A stretch of DNA of 64,000 nt from Streptomyces sp. DH12 (GTDB lineage Bacteria > Actinomycetota > Actinomycetes > Streptomycetales > Streptomycetaceae). The position numbers and the translations under genes were made by a program. Within the stretch, counting starts at the first letter, position 1; every line of letters starts with the position of its first letter. This document shows positions 17,561 to 24,990 of this stretch, piece by piece. Below the pieces are notes generated by a model. The model was given only the letters and a program-made list of their open reading frames with translations. It was not told where the DNA came from and made no database searches. Location of the stretch: NCBI RefSeq assembly GCF_020873895.1, contig NZ_JAHWGT010000001.1:248001-312000 (forward strand), written 5' to 3'.

Positions 17561-18043
17561 TCAGCCGTAGCTGCGTCGGCAGAGCGCCACGATCGACGGG
17601 TCGACGGTGCCGTGGGCCGCCGTGCACAACTCGCGCATCGGGACGCTGCTGCGCGGCTCGGGCCGGCTGCGGGGCAGCGGATCCCGCGGGGCTTCGGGCT
17701 TCACCCGTGCGGGCTGCGGAAGGGGCGCCGCCTGCCGCGGCGCCGGGACGCCCGCCTCCTGGGGCTGCGGTCGCCGGGCGCGGCCCGGCGGCGGGGCGGG
17801 TTCGTCGCTCGGGCCGGCCTTCCGGCCGGGGAGGGCCGCGGGGCGCGGGCCGGTTCCGGCGAGTTCCTCGCGCGCGGCGGCCGGGGCGGGGGCGGGAACC
17901 GGTGGCATCGGCGCGGGAGCGCCGTCGGGGGCGGGGACCTCCGCGAGGACCGGCGGTGCGGGGCGGTCGGACTGGACCGAGGTGCAGCCCGCGAGCGTGA
18001 GCGTGGCCGCGGCCAGAGTGGTGGCGACCCGGTAGACGTGCAT
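17561..18043 (-). CDS. Proline-rich lipoprotein of unknown function
   Basis: A 160-residue protein with a lipobox LTLAGC; Cys20 would be lipidated and the protein anchored outside the membrane. The middle (about 30-130) is a Pro/Ala/Arg-rich, probably disordered segment. The C terminus MRELCTAAHGTVDPSIVALCRRSYG has two cysteines that could form a disulfide; a similar short Cys-containing end occurs in other streptomycete lipoproteins. ATG 18043 follows a GGTGG. It is divergent from the small secreted protein gene. Confidence 0.72.
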   Translation of the reverse strand: MHVYRVATTLAAATLTLAGCTSVQSDRPAPPVLAEVPAPDGAPAPMPPVPAPAPAAAREELAGTGPRPAALPGRKAGPSDEPAPPPGRARRPQPQEAGVPAPRQAAPLPQPARVKPEAPRDPLPRSRPEPRSSVPMRELCTAAHGTVDPSIVALCRRSYG

Positions 18044-18349
18044 ACGGCCACCATGCCCGACCGCGGCGACGACACGGGGGCAACGCGCGCTCGGGTAACC
18101 GTCACGAGTGCCGCAGCGCTGCCGGAGCCCACCGACCGCCCCACCGCGGCGGAGGCGGGGCGACCACGCGCCCACACCGCGGCTTCGAACCCCGGCCCGG
18201 GTGGCAGCAGGCCCTCTGGCGTCGCCACGGAGGCTGCGGCACCATCTGGATGCCGCACCTGCTCGCGCACCGCCCGCAACGCCCGCACCGTCACCCGCAC
18301 CCGTGCACGCACCCCGAACCGCGTCCATATCGGAACTGCGCCCGCACTC

Positions 18350-18398
18350 ACCCCCACCCCACCCCACCCCACCCGCATCCGCATCCGCATCCGCATCC
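18350..18398. repeat. Microsatellites (CCCCA)n and (GCATCC)4 beside a ribosome binding site
   Basis: In the 368-nt gap between the lipoprotein gene and the secreted-protein gene, a CCCCA-type run at 18350-18373 is followed by four exact GCATCC copies (18375-18398). These lie directly against the AGGAGGA Shine-Dalgarno sequence of the next gene. Copy-number changes could alter leader length or structure. The rest of the gap (18044-18349) shows nothing else I can name. Confidence 0.75.
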
Positions 18399-18411
18399 GC
18401 AGGAGGAACCC

Positions 18412-18924
18412 ATGCGGCTCCGCTCCGTGCTCACTGCCCTGGCCCTGGTCGTGGGGGCGCTCCTCGCCCCGGGGTTCGGTGTCGTCGGCGGCGCCACCGA
18501 CGCCCACGCGGTCACCAAGATCAGCCATGCCACCGCGACCTCGATGTTCCGGTCGTCCGGCATCACGTGGTCGTCGTCCGGCGGCTGCTCCGACCGCAAC
18601 AAGCCCACCTGTACGTCGTTCGAGCAGCTCAACCTGGCCACCGCCAAGGGCGCCCAGACGCTGAAGAGCGCCAGCGGCTGCGCCCTCAACATCACCGGCG
18701 GCACGGAGACCGGTCACGCCGGCGGCACCTACTCGCACTGGAACGGCTACAAGCTCGACTACAGCAAGTACACGTGCGTCGGGAACTACATCAAGAACAC
18801 GTTCACCTACATCGGCACCCGCCCGGGCGACGGCGCACCGCAGTGGAGGTCCGCCTCCGGCAACGTCTACGCCGACGAGGGCAACCACTGGGACGTGACG
18901 TACCACAACTGCGGCGGCTGCTGA
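18412..18924 (+). CDS. Small secreted protein with M15-like zinc peptidase motifs
   Basis: A 170-residue preprotein whose signal peptide ends near AHA (MRLRSVLTALALVVGALLAP...TDAHA), leaving about 135 mature residues with six cysteines. The segment GHAGGTYSHWNGYKLDYS contains H-X2-G-X3-D, and GNHWDVTYHN near the C terminus gives D-X3-H. This is the ligand pattern of D-Ala-D-Ala metallopeptidases (M15) and hedgehog-like domains. If correct, it would cut peptidoglycan stem peptides outside the cell. The protein is shorter than most M15 enzymes and its assignment rests on these motifs only. ATG 18412 has a perfect AGGAGGA. Confidence 0.7.
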   Translation: MRLRSVLTALALVVGALLAPGFGVVGGATDAHAVTKISHATATSMFRSSGITWSSSGGCSDRNKPTCTSFEQLNLATAKGAQTLKSASGCALNITGGTETGHAGGTYSHWNGYKLDYSKYTCVGNYIKNTFTYIGTRPGDGAPQWRSASGNVYADEGNHWDVTYHNCGGC

Positions 18925-18992
18925 CGGGCACCGCCCCGCGTCCCGGCCCAGCCACCCACCCACCCTCCGCCCGCCCCGGTGGCGAAAAAGGA

Positions 18993-19029
18993 CTGACAGA
19001 TCGTCGCCGTGCCGCCTACGCTGCCCGCG
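18993..19029 (+). promoter_or_regulatory. Promoter of the peptide/unknown/MoxR/VWA-peptidase cluster
   Basis: CTGACA (18993-18998), an 18-nt spacer and TACGCT (19017-19022) fit a housekeeping sigma promoter. The predicted transcription start, about 7 nt beyond the -10 box, is 19029-19030, the first base of an ATG, so the mRNA would be leaderless. Confidence 0.6.
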
Positions 19030-19086
19030 ATGACGAACTTCTCCTCGTACGGATGGGAGGAATCGTCCGCGCAAGGTGAGTGCTGA
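19030..19086 (+). CDS. Possible 18-residue leader peptide
   Basis: The frame encodes MTNFSSYGWEESSAQGEC and stops at TGA 19084-19086, which overlaps the ATG of the next gene (TGATG). Its ATG sits exactly at the predicted transcription start, so it could be translated without a leader. Most codons end in G or C. The downstream gene's AGGTGAG ribosome site lies inside this frame. It may simply couple translation, or act as a regulatory or modified peptide ending in Cys. It is too short for statistical support and needs conservation evidence. Confidence 0.4.
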   Translation: MTNFSSYGWEESSAQGEC

Positions 19087-20561
19087 TGGCACCTCACTCC
19101 GCGAACGCGATTCCCACCCGCCTCCTGATGTGGCAGCGCGTGCGTCAGTACGCCGTTCCACCGTCCATGATCGAGACCGCGACCGCACGGCGTGCGGTCG
19201 GTGACTGGGCGGGGGCCTGCGCCGCCGCCCGGATCGACGTCGACCTCGATCTGCGCGCCGTGCGCGACCGCCACGGCACCGACCTAGCCACGCGCCTCCG
19301 CGCCGACCTGCGCCGGCTGGCGCCGGACCTGCTGCGCTGGCACATGCCTCGGATCGCCCCCGACGGGCGGCTGCGGCCCGGCCTCACGCTCTGCCTGGCC
19401 CGCTACGGCGGTTCCGGTGCCGTGGCACCGCAGCTGGTGGTGCGCACCCCGCCCGCCTGGGCGGACGCCGGGCAGCGGATGTCGCTCGCCCTGTGGCACG
19501 GCTCCGGAGGCCGCGCCACCGGGCAACACCCGCACCCGCACCCGCATCCCGACCGGCGCTTCCGGCTCGACCTGCACCGGCACCTCTGGGACGCGGCGCG
19601 GAGCGGCGACCTGCCCCGGCGGTGCGGCGCCACAGCGGCACCGTCCGGGGCGCCGCCCGATCGGGCCACCACCCACGGCGACTCGTGGGCGGTGGCCCGG
19701 TGGGCCGCCGAGGCGGAGCGCCTGCTGCGGGCGGAGGGGCGCCCCCGAGGGGCCTTCACCGTGCGGCTCGGTGCGCGGAGCCGCGCCGTACTCGAACTCG
19801 CCGCACCCGACGACAGCCACGCCCCGACGTGCCGGCCCCTGCCAGGGGCACTGCCGCCGCAGCGGGCCGCAGCGCTCCCGGTGCTCCCGGAGGCGGCGGC
19901 CCGGGTCCTGCCGGACCTGGAACTGCTGCGGGCCGGGCTGATCGCGCCCGACGGGCTGCACCCGCTCGTCGCCGCGGTGCTCGCCCCGGCCGGCCCGCCG
20001 ACGCCGTACGCCCGGGCGGCGGCGTACGGCTGGCCGGCGGCCGGTGCCGCCCGACCTGCCGACCCCCACCGGGTGGAGTGCCGGGGCGAAGTCCACCGGA
20101 TCGCGCTGCGGGACGGGGTGCTGACGGCGATCGACCACGACCCGGCCCAGTTGCGGCGGGAGGGCCTGCTGGTCGCGCTCGGCGGCCCCGCCCTGCCCTG
20201 CCTGCGGGCGATCGACGCGGTGCACCGCGACCCGCAGGCCCTGCCCGCGGTACGGGAACGGCTCAGCCACGGCGATGTCGCCGGGGCCCTGGACGTGGTC
20301 GAAGGGCTGCTCGGGCCGAAGGCGGTCCTCCGCGACGGGCCGCTGCGCGAGGAACTGGAGTCCGCCGCGGCCCGACGCGTCCACCACGGGCTCTTCCGCT
20401 CGGGGCTGGTCTCCGAGCACCCCGCGGCCGCCGGCGCCGGCCACACGGAAGCGGGACACGCGGAACCACACCACCGCCCCCGTGTCGACCGCCGTACGCC
20501 GCTCCCGCTGCGCCTCAAGCGGAGCAGCCGGACCCGACCCCGTACCGGCCTGGCCGGCTGA
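19086..20561 (+). CDS. Large protein of unknown function in the MoxR/VWA-peptidase cluster
   Basis: A 491-residue soluble protein with no motif I recognise. The first 110 residues (RLLMWQRVRQYAVPPSMIETATARRAVGDW...) are helical and Arg-rich. An HPHPHPHP stretch (148-155) could bind metal. A GDVAGALDVVEGLLGP segment lies near 400. The C-terminal 50 residues are His/Arg-rich and probably disordered. It is the first full gene of a unit with an AAA ATPase and a VWA/metallopeptidase protein, so it may be the substrate, adaptor or effector. ATG 19086 overlaps the stop of a possible leader peptide and has AGGTGAG 6 nt upstream. Confidence 0.8.
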   Translation: MAPHSANAIPTRLLMWQRVRQYAVPPSMIETATARRAVGDWAGACAAARIDVDLDLRAVRDRHGTDLATRLRADLRRLAPDLLRWHMPRIAPDGRLRPGLTLCLARYGGSGAVAPQLVVRTPPAWADAGQRMSLALWHGSGGRATGQHPHPHPHPDRRFRLDLHRHLWDAARSGDLPRRCGATAAPSGAPPDRATTHGDSWAVARWAAEAERLLRAEGRPRGAFTVRLGARSRAVLELAAPDDSHAPTCRPLPGALPPQRAAALPVLPEAAARVLPDLELLRAGLIAPDGLHPLVAAVLAPAGPPTPYARAAAYGWPAAGAARPADPHRVECRGEVHRIALRDGVLTAIDHDPAQLRREGLLVALGGPALPCLRAIDAVHRDPQALPAVRERLSHGDVAGALDVVEGLLGPKAVLRDGPLREELESAAARRVHHGLFRSGLVSEHPAAAGAGHTEAGHAEPHHRPRVDRRTPLPLRLKRSSRTRPRTGLAG

Positions 20562-20707
20562 CCGGCCACCCACCGACCCCCATCCTCTGAGCCCGACCGA
20601 ACCCGGCGGCGCCACCCCACGGGCCCGCACGCCCCCACGACGTCCGGGACGGGCCGCCCGTCCCTCCCCGTACAAGCCCGACCCGACACCGCACACAGGT
20701 GATGCCC

Positions 20708-21985
20708 ATGACTTCCCACACCCTCCTGCCCGAGCCGACCCGGCACCCCGAATCGCCCGGCCCCGACACATCCGGCCCCGACACACGCACCACCGACATA
20801 CCCGGCCCTGGCACACCCGGCCCCGACACACTCACCACCGACGCGCCCGGCCCCGGTACGCGACTCGCGCCGGCCGAAGAACTCCTGACCCTCCTGCGGA
20901 CGACCACCACAGAACCGCGCCCCGACGAGCAGCTCGAAGCGCTCACCCTGGCCGTCGCGGCCGACCTCCCCGTCCTGCTCTGGGGCGAGCCGGGCATAGG
21001 CAAGACCGCGGCGCTGACCCAGCTCGCCGCCTCCCTCGACCTGCCGCTCACCACCGTCATCGCCAGCGTCCACGAGCCGTCCGACTTCTCCGGGCTGCCC
21101 ATCGTGGGCGACGATCCGGCCGTGCAGGGGGTACCGATGGCACCACCCCAGTGGGCCGTTCGACTCGTGCGGGCCGGGCGGGGGCTGCTCTTCCTCGACG
21201 AGCTGTCCACCGCCACCCCGGCCGTCCAGGCCGCCCTGCTGCGGGTCGTCCTGGAGCGGAAGGTCGGTGCGCTCCGCCTGCCCCCGGGCGTACGCGTCGT
21301 CGCCGCCGCCAACCCGCGCGCCTCGGCGGCGGACGGCTGGGAACTGAGCCCGCCGCTGGCCAACCGCTTCGTCCACCTGCACCGGGTGCACGACCGCGAG
21401 GTGGTGGTGCGGGGCCTGGGCGGGGTCTGGCCCCGTGCGCAGCTGCCCCAGGTGGACCCGTCGCGGTTCCCCGAGGCCGTCGCTCTGGCCCGGCGGGCGG
21501 TCTGCGGCTTCCTGAAGGCCCGGCCGACGTTGATCCACCGGCTGCCGAGCAGCGAGACACGGCGCGGCGGAGCGTGGCCCTCGCCCCGGAGCTGGGAGGC
21601 CGCGGTGACCCTGCTGGCCTTCGGCACGGCGGCCTCCGTCTCCCGGGACGTGCTGGCGCTGCTGGTACGGGGCGCCGTGGGGGACGGGCCGGGGCTCGAA
21701 CTCCTCGCGCACCTGGACCGCATGGACCTTCCCGACCCGGAGACGCTGCTGGCCGACCCGGCCTCCGCGGAACTGCCGGAACGGGGCGACCTGCGCCAGG
21801 CCGCGCTGGAAGCGGTGGTGGCCGCCGTCGGGGCGCGTCCGGAGCGGGAGCGGTGGGAGGCGGCCTGGGCGGTGCTGGTCCGGGCGCTGGAGACCGGAGC
21901 CCCCGACCTCCTGGTCGCCCGGCGTCGGCGCTGGCCGGGGTGCGGCGCGACGACTGGGAGGTGCCGGAGGCGGTGGAGCGGCTGA
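20708..21985 (+). CDS. MoxR-type AAA+ ATPase (apparently frameshifted near the 3' end)
   Basis: 425 residues as read. A Pro/Thr/Asp-rich N terminus (TSHTLLPEPTRHPESPGPD...) with repeated GPDT/GPGT units precedes the AAA+ core. The core has Walker A GEPGIGKT (93-100), VHEPSDFSGLP, Walker B GLLFLDELS (Asp164-Glu165), sensor 1 VVAAANPRASAADGWELSPPLANRF and an arginine-finger region. MoxR ATPases remodel partner proteins, often VWA-domain proteins such as the next gene product. After DLLV (about residue 405) the frame turns into Arg-rich sequence and stops at 21985; the family-like C terminus continues in another frame to 22080. ATG 20708 has AGGTGA 5 nt upstream. Confidence 0.85.
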   Translation: MTSHTLLPEPTRHPESPGPDTSGPDTRTTDIPGPGTPGPDTLTTDAPGPGTRLAPAEELLTLLRTTTTEPRPDEQLEALTLAVAADLPVLLWGEPGIGKTAALTQLAASLDLPLTTVIASVHEPSDFSGLPIVGDDPAVQGVPMAPPQWAVRLVRAGRGLLFLDELSTATPAVQAALLRVVLERKVGALRLPPGVRVVAAANPRASAADGWELSPPLANRFVHLHRVHDREVVVRGLGGVWPRAQLPQVDPSRFPEAVALARRAVCGFLKARPTLIHRLPSSETRRGGAWPSPRSWEAAVTLLAFGTAASVSRDVLALLVRGAVGDGPGLELLAHLDRMDLPDPETLLADPASAELPERGDLRQAALEAVVAAVGARPERERWEAAWAVLVRALETGAPDLLVARRRRWPGCGATTGRCRRRWSG

Positions 21986-22080
21986 CCGGCGTGATCGGAC
22001 TCGCCCGGCGAGCCGACCGGTCGGTGGGGAAGGTCGCGGCGGCGGCCGGCGCCCGGCGGGCGGCGGGGGCGCGCCGGTGA
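21918..22080 (+). pseudogene. Displaced C-terminal segment of the MoxR-type ATPase gene
   Basis: In the -1 frame this stretch reads PASALAGVRRDDWEVPEAV then ERLTGVIGLARRADRSVGK and ends with TGA at 22078-22080. That TGA overlaps the GTG of the next gene, the normal arrangement for coupled genes. Adding one C to the CCC run at 21918-21920 fuses DLLVA to PASALAGVRRDDW and yields a 457-residue ATPase. It is either a genuine mutation or a homopolymer sequencing error. Confidence 0.75.
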
Positions 22081-23486
22081 CGGGGCCCGTACGACGGCCG
22101 GGGCCGCGCCCCCTGCCGCGGCCGACGCCCCGGCCCGCGCCGACGCCCCGGCCCGCGCCGCCGCGCCCTACGCGGGCCGGCCCGCCGGAGCCCCCGACCG
22201 GACGGCCCGCACCGGCCGACGGGCCCGGACTCGCGCTGGACACGGAGAAGCTCCTGGCCGCCCGGCTGCACGCGGTGAAGGTGCGCCCCTACCTGGCCGA
22301 CGCGCTGTTCGCGCTGCACGTCGTGGAGGACCGGTCGGTGCCGACGATGGCGGTGGACGCGCACTGGCGCTGCTACGTGTCACCCGCCTTCGTGGCCCGC
22401 ATGCCGCTGGAGGATCTGGCAGGCGTCTGGGTGCACGAGGTGTCCCACCTGCTCCGGGACCACCACGGGCGGGGTGAGAGGTACACGCGCGAACACGAGG
22501 AGCACGCGCCAGGCGCGCGGAGCGCCACGGGGGTCCCCCGGGCCGCGGGATGGGCGAGGCTGCGGCGGAACATCGCCGCCGACTTCGAGATCAACGACGA
22601 CATCTACGGTGACGGTCTGCCGCGGCCCGCCGGAGTGGTGCTGCCCTCGCTGCTGGGGCTGCCCGAAGGGCTGCTGATGGAGGAGTACCTGCGCACCGCG
22701 TCGATGTCCGGGCTCACCGCCGAACTGGCCTGGCTGGACTGCGGCAGCGGCGCCGACGGGCAGGAACGGCCGTGGGAGCTGGGGCCCGAGGGAGCGCACG
22801 GGCTGAGCAGGCAGCAGCGGGACGCGGTCCGGTTCCGGGTCGCGCGGGGCATCCGGGGCCGGCCCGGCACCGCGCCGGAGGGCTGGCGCCGCTGGGCGGA
22901 CGAGGCGTTCCACCCGCCGCAGCCCTGGCGGCAGCTGCTGGGCGCGGCGGTCCGGTCGGCGGCCGGGGCGCCGGGGGCGGGCGAGAACCACAGCTACCGG
23001 CGCCCGTCCCGCCGTTCGGCCGGGGTTCCCAGCGTGCTGCTGCCGAGCCTGCGCCGTACGCCGCCCCGGGTGTGCGTCGTGATCGACACCTCCGGGTCGG
23101 TGAGCGACGCCGAGCTGGGTGGCGCGCTGCTGGAGGTGGCGGCGATCTCCCGGGCGGTGAGCGGGCGGCGCGACCTGGTCTCGGTGATCTCCTGCGACGC
23201 GGCCGCCGGTGTCGCCGTCCCGCTCTGCCGCGCCGAGAGCATCGAGCTGGTCGGCGGCGGGGGAACGGACCTGCGCTCCGGCTTCGCCCGGGCGCTCCGC
23301 TCCCGTCCCCGACCGGACGTGATCGTCGCCCTGACGGACGGCCAGACGCCCTGGCCGTCCGCGCCGCCTCCCTGCCGCACCGTCGTCGGCCTGTTCCCCC
23401 GCCCGCCCGGCCCGACCGACGAGGAGGGCCCCGCCCACGTCCCGGGAGCTCCGCCGCCCTGGGCCCGCGTCGTCCCCATCGGCTGA
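22077..23486 (+). CDS. VWA-like domain and putative zinc metallopeptidase protein (DUF2201-type)
   Basis: 469 residues. After a Pro/Arg-rich N terminus (1-60) comes a metallopeptidase-like half with HEVSHLLRDHH (HExxH at 120-124) and NIAADFEINDDIY. The second half is VWA-like: VCVVIDTSGSVSDAELGGALLEV (MIDAS Asp337-X-Ser-X-Ser), VGGGGTDLRSGF and VIVALTDGQTPWP. This two-part layout matches the putative metallopeptidase plus VWA-like (DUF2201) family. With a MoxR ATPase upstream it should form a chaperone or assembly complex. GTG 22077 overlaps the ancestral ATPase stop by 4 nt. Whether the peptidase is active is unknown. Confidence 0.87.
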   Translation: MTGPVRRPGPRPLPRPTPRPAPTPRPAPPRPTRAGPPEPPTGRPAPADGPGLALDTEKLLAARLHAVKVRPYLADALFALHVVEDRSVPTMAVDAHWRCYVSPAFVARMPLEDLAGVWVHEVSHLLRDHHGRGERYTREHEEHAPGARSATGVPRAAGWARLRRNIAADFEINDDIYGDGLPRPAGVVLPSLLGLPEGLLMEEYLRTASMSGLTAELAWLDCGSGADGQERPWELGPEGAHGLSRQQRDAVRFRVARGIRGRPGTAPEGWRRWADEAFHPPQPWRQLLGAAVRSAAGAPGAGENHSYRRPSRRSAGVPSVLLPSLRRTPPRVCVVIDTSGSVSDAELGGALLEVAAISRAVSGRRDLVSVISCDAAAGVAVPLCRAESIELVGGGGTDLRSGFARALRSRPRPDVIVALTDGQTPWPSAPPPCRTVVGLFPRPPGPTDEEGPAHVPGAPPPWARVVPIG

Positions 23487-23500
23487 GAGCCCGGCCGCCC

Positions 23501-23575
23501 GGCCACAAGGCGCCCGGCCACAAGGCGCCCGGCCACAAGGCGCCCGGCCACAAGGCGCCCGGCTACAAGGCGCCC
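23501..23575. repeat. 15-bp tandem repeat (five copies) between convergent genes
   Basis: GGCCACAAGGCGCCC is repeated five times head to tail (23501-23515, -23530, -23545, -23560, -23575); the fifth copy has a T for a C (GGCTAC). It starts 15 nt after the VWA-peptidase stop and ends 37 nt before the glucanase stop. It contains a GGCGCC palindrome per unit. It is likely a minisatellite, or a stack of weak hairpins that halts converging polymerases. Confidence 0.95.
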
Positions 23576-23612
23576 GGCCACGGGCCGACCGTCCGGCAGG
23601 CCGACCGTCCGG

Positions 23613-24854
23613 CTACGACCCCACCGACAGCGTGAAGCGGCGGGGGTTGCCGTCGTGCGCGGCGCCCGAGACGTCCGGACGGCCGTCCGGACGGACGTCG
23701 TCGTAGGGGAAGGCGTAACCGATCGGCGTGTTGGCGTGGACGACGCGCGAGTAGTGGTTGGTGGACGGGTCGCGGTAGTAATCCGAGGGGGCCGGGCCGT
23801 TCGGCTGGTCGGGGTGGGTGAGCAGGGTCGTCCGGTTGAAGCCGGCGGCGAGGCGGGCGAGCAGTGCCTTGCGGTCGTCGGAGTCGCCGGGGTTGTTGGT
23901 GAACGGGCCGTGGTTGCAGGTGAAGACGTCCCTGGAGGTGGGGCGGGTGAAGGTGTGGCCACCGGTGAAGGTGAGGACGTCCCCGTTCACCCGGCCCACC
24001 CGCACGCCACGCCCGCCCTGGAGGTCGATCCGGAGGTCGGTGGTGCGGTACTTCTGCCACACGCGGTCGATGTAGCCGGTGAGGGCGTTGCGGAAGGGCA
24101 TCTGGTCGGGGCGGTCGAAGTACGGCGCCATGAGGTTCTGCGGGGAGATCACCCGCAGCACCGAGCCGTTCGCGCCGCGGATGACCAGCTTGTCCCACGG
24201 CTGGCCGTCCCGCGCGGCCTGGGCGACGAGCCCGTCCGCGATCCGCTGGAGGGCGCCGGCCGGCAGCGGGGCGACGGTGTGCGTGGCGTCGCCGGTGAGG
24301 GTCAGCCCGATGGGCAGGGCCGTCACGAGGTCGACGTAGCTGAGGTTGGCGTACAACTGCTGCGGGTTGAACGTGAACTCGGCGAAGGACCAGACTCGGC
24401 CGTAGTTGGGGTCGGCGGAGGTCGCGAAGGCCGGTTCGACGAGGGCGGGGCCGGGGTTGAGGAAGAAGTCGAGCCGGCCGTCGCGGACGAAGTACACCCG
24501 GGCGCCGAACATCTGCGGCAGCGTCAGGACGACCGGGCCGGCGCCCGCCGGGCGGAGCGGTATCGCGCAGTCGACGGGCAGGGGAGTCATCGGGGCGGCG
24601 GGGGACTCCGGGCGGTGGACGCCGCCGCCGGGGCGCAGCAGCACCCAGCGGCCGGTGCCTTGCTCGCGGCCGGTCACATAGGCGTGGACGGTACCCGGCA
24701 GGGAGCGGTTCTCCAGGGCGAGTTCGCAGGTCGCGGGAGCGGCGGACGCGGTCGCGCCACCGCGCAGCCCGAGGGCGGCGGCCGTGGCGGCGACGGCGGT
24801 GCCGGTGAGCAGGGCGCGGCGGGAGAGCGAGCGGGAGGACGTGGGGGACGCCAT
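23613..24854 (-). CDS. Secreted GH64 endo-beta-1,3-glucanase (Tat exported)
   Basis: 413 residues. A Tat signal (SRRALL at 11-16, then AVAATAAALGL) precedes the GH64 domain. The catalytic pair is visible: Glu159 in FAEFTFN and Asp175 in LSYVDLVTALPIG, 16 residues apart as in characterised laminaripentaose-producing glucanases. GGHTFTRPTSRDVFTCNHGPFTN (split here as conserved C-terminal block) and HYSRVVHANTPIGYAFPYDDV complete the fold. It should release laminari-oligosaccharides from fungal or algal beta-1,3-glucan. No carbohydrate-binding module is attached. ATG 24854 has AGGAG 6 nt upstream. A perfect LacI-type operator lies 77 nt upstream. Confidence 0.93.
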   Translation of the reverse strand: MASPTSSRSLSRRALLTGTAVAATAAALGLRGGATASAAPATCELALENRSLPGTVHAYVTGREQGTGRWVLLRPGGGVHRPESPAAPMTPLPVDCAIPLRPAGAGPVVLTLPQMFGARVYFVRDGRLDFFLNPGPALVEPAFATSADPNYGRVWSFAEFTFNPQQLYANLSYVDLVTALPIGLTLTGDATHTVAPLPAGALQRIADGLVAQAARDGQPWDKLVIRGANGSVLRVISPQNLMAPYFDRPDQMPFRNALTGYIDRVWQKYRTTDLRIDLQGGRGVRVGRVNGDVLTFTGGHTFTRPTSRDVFTCNHGPFTNNPGDSDDRKALLARLAAGFNRTTLLTHPDQPNGPAPSDYYRDPSTNHYSRVVHANTPIGYAFPYDDVRPDGRPDVSGAAHDGNPRRFTLSVGS

Positions 24855-24930
24855 GCGTACGCTCCTGAGGAGTGGGGGAGGTGGGTGCCGCTCACTTTCG
24901 GGCCGCCGCGGGGAGGCGTCAAGAGTTGTG

Positions 24931-24948
24931 ACTGAGAGCGCTCTCAGT
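24931..24948. promoter_or_regulatory. Perfect 18-bp LacI-family-type operator upstream of the glucanase gene
   Basis: ACTGAGAGCGCTCTCAGT is fully self-complementary with the central GCGC of LacI-family sites such as the CebR box (TGGGAGCGCTCCCA). It lies just upstream of a TTGACG (24922-24917, minus strand) that could be the -35 element. The glucanase would be repressed until a laminari-oligosaccharide inducer appears. No LacI-type gene is in this window. Confidence 0.75.
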
Positions 24949-24990
24949 TTCATCTTTCCTTCACGACTCGGCAGCCGGGGCCGGCGGTCG

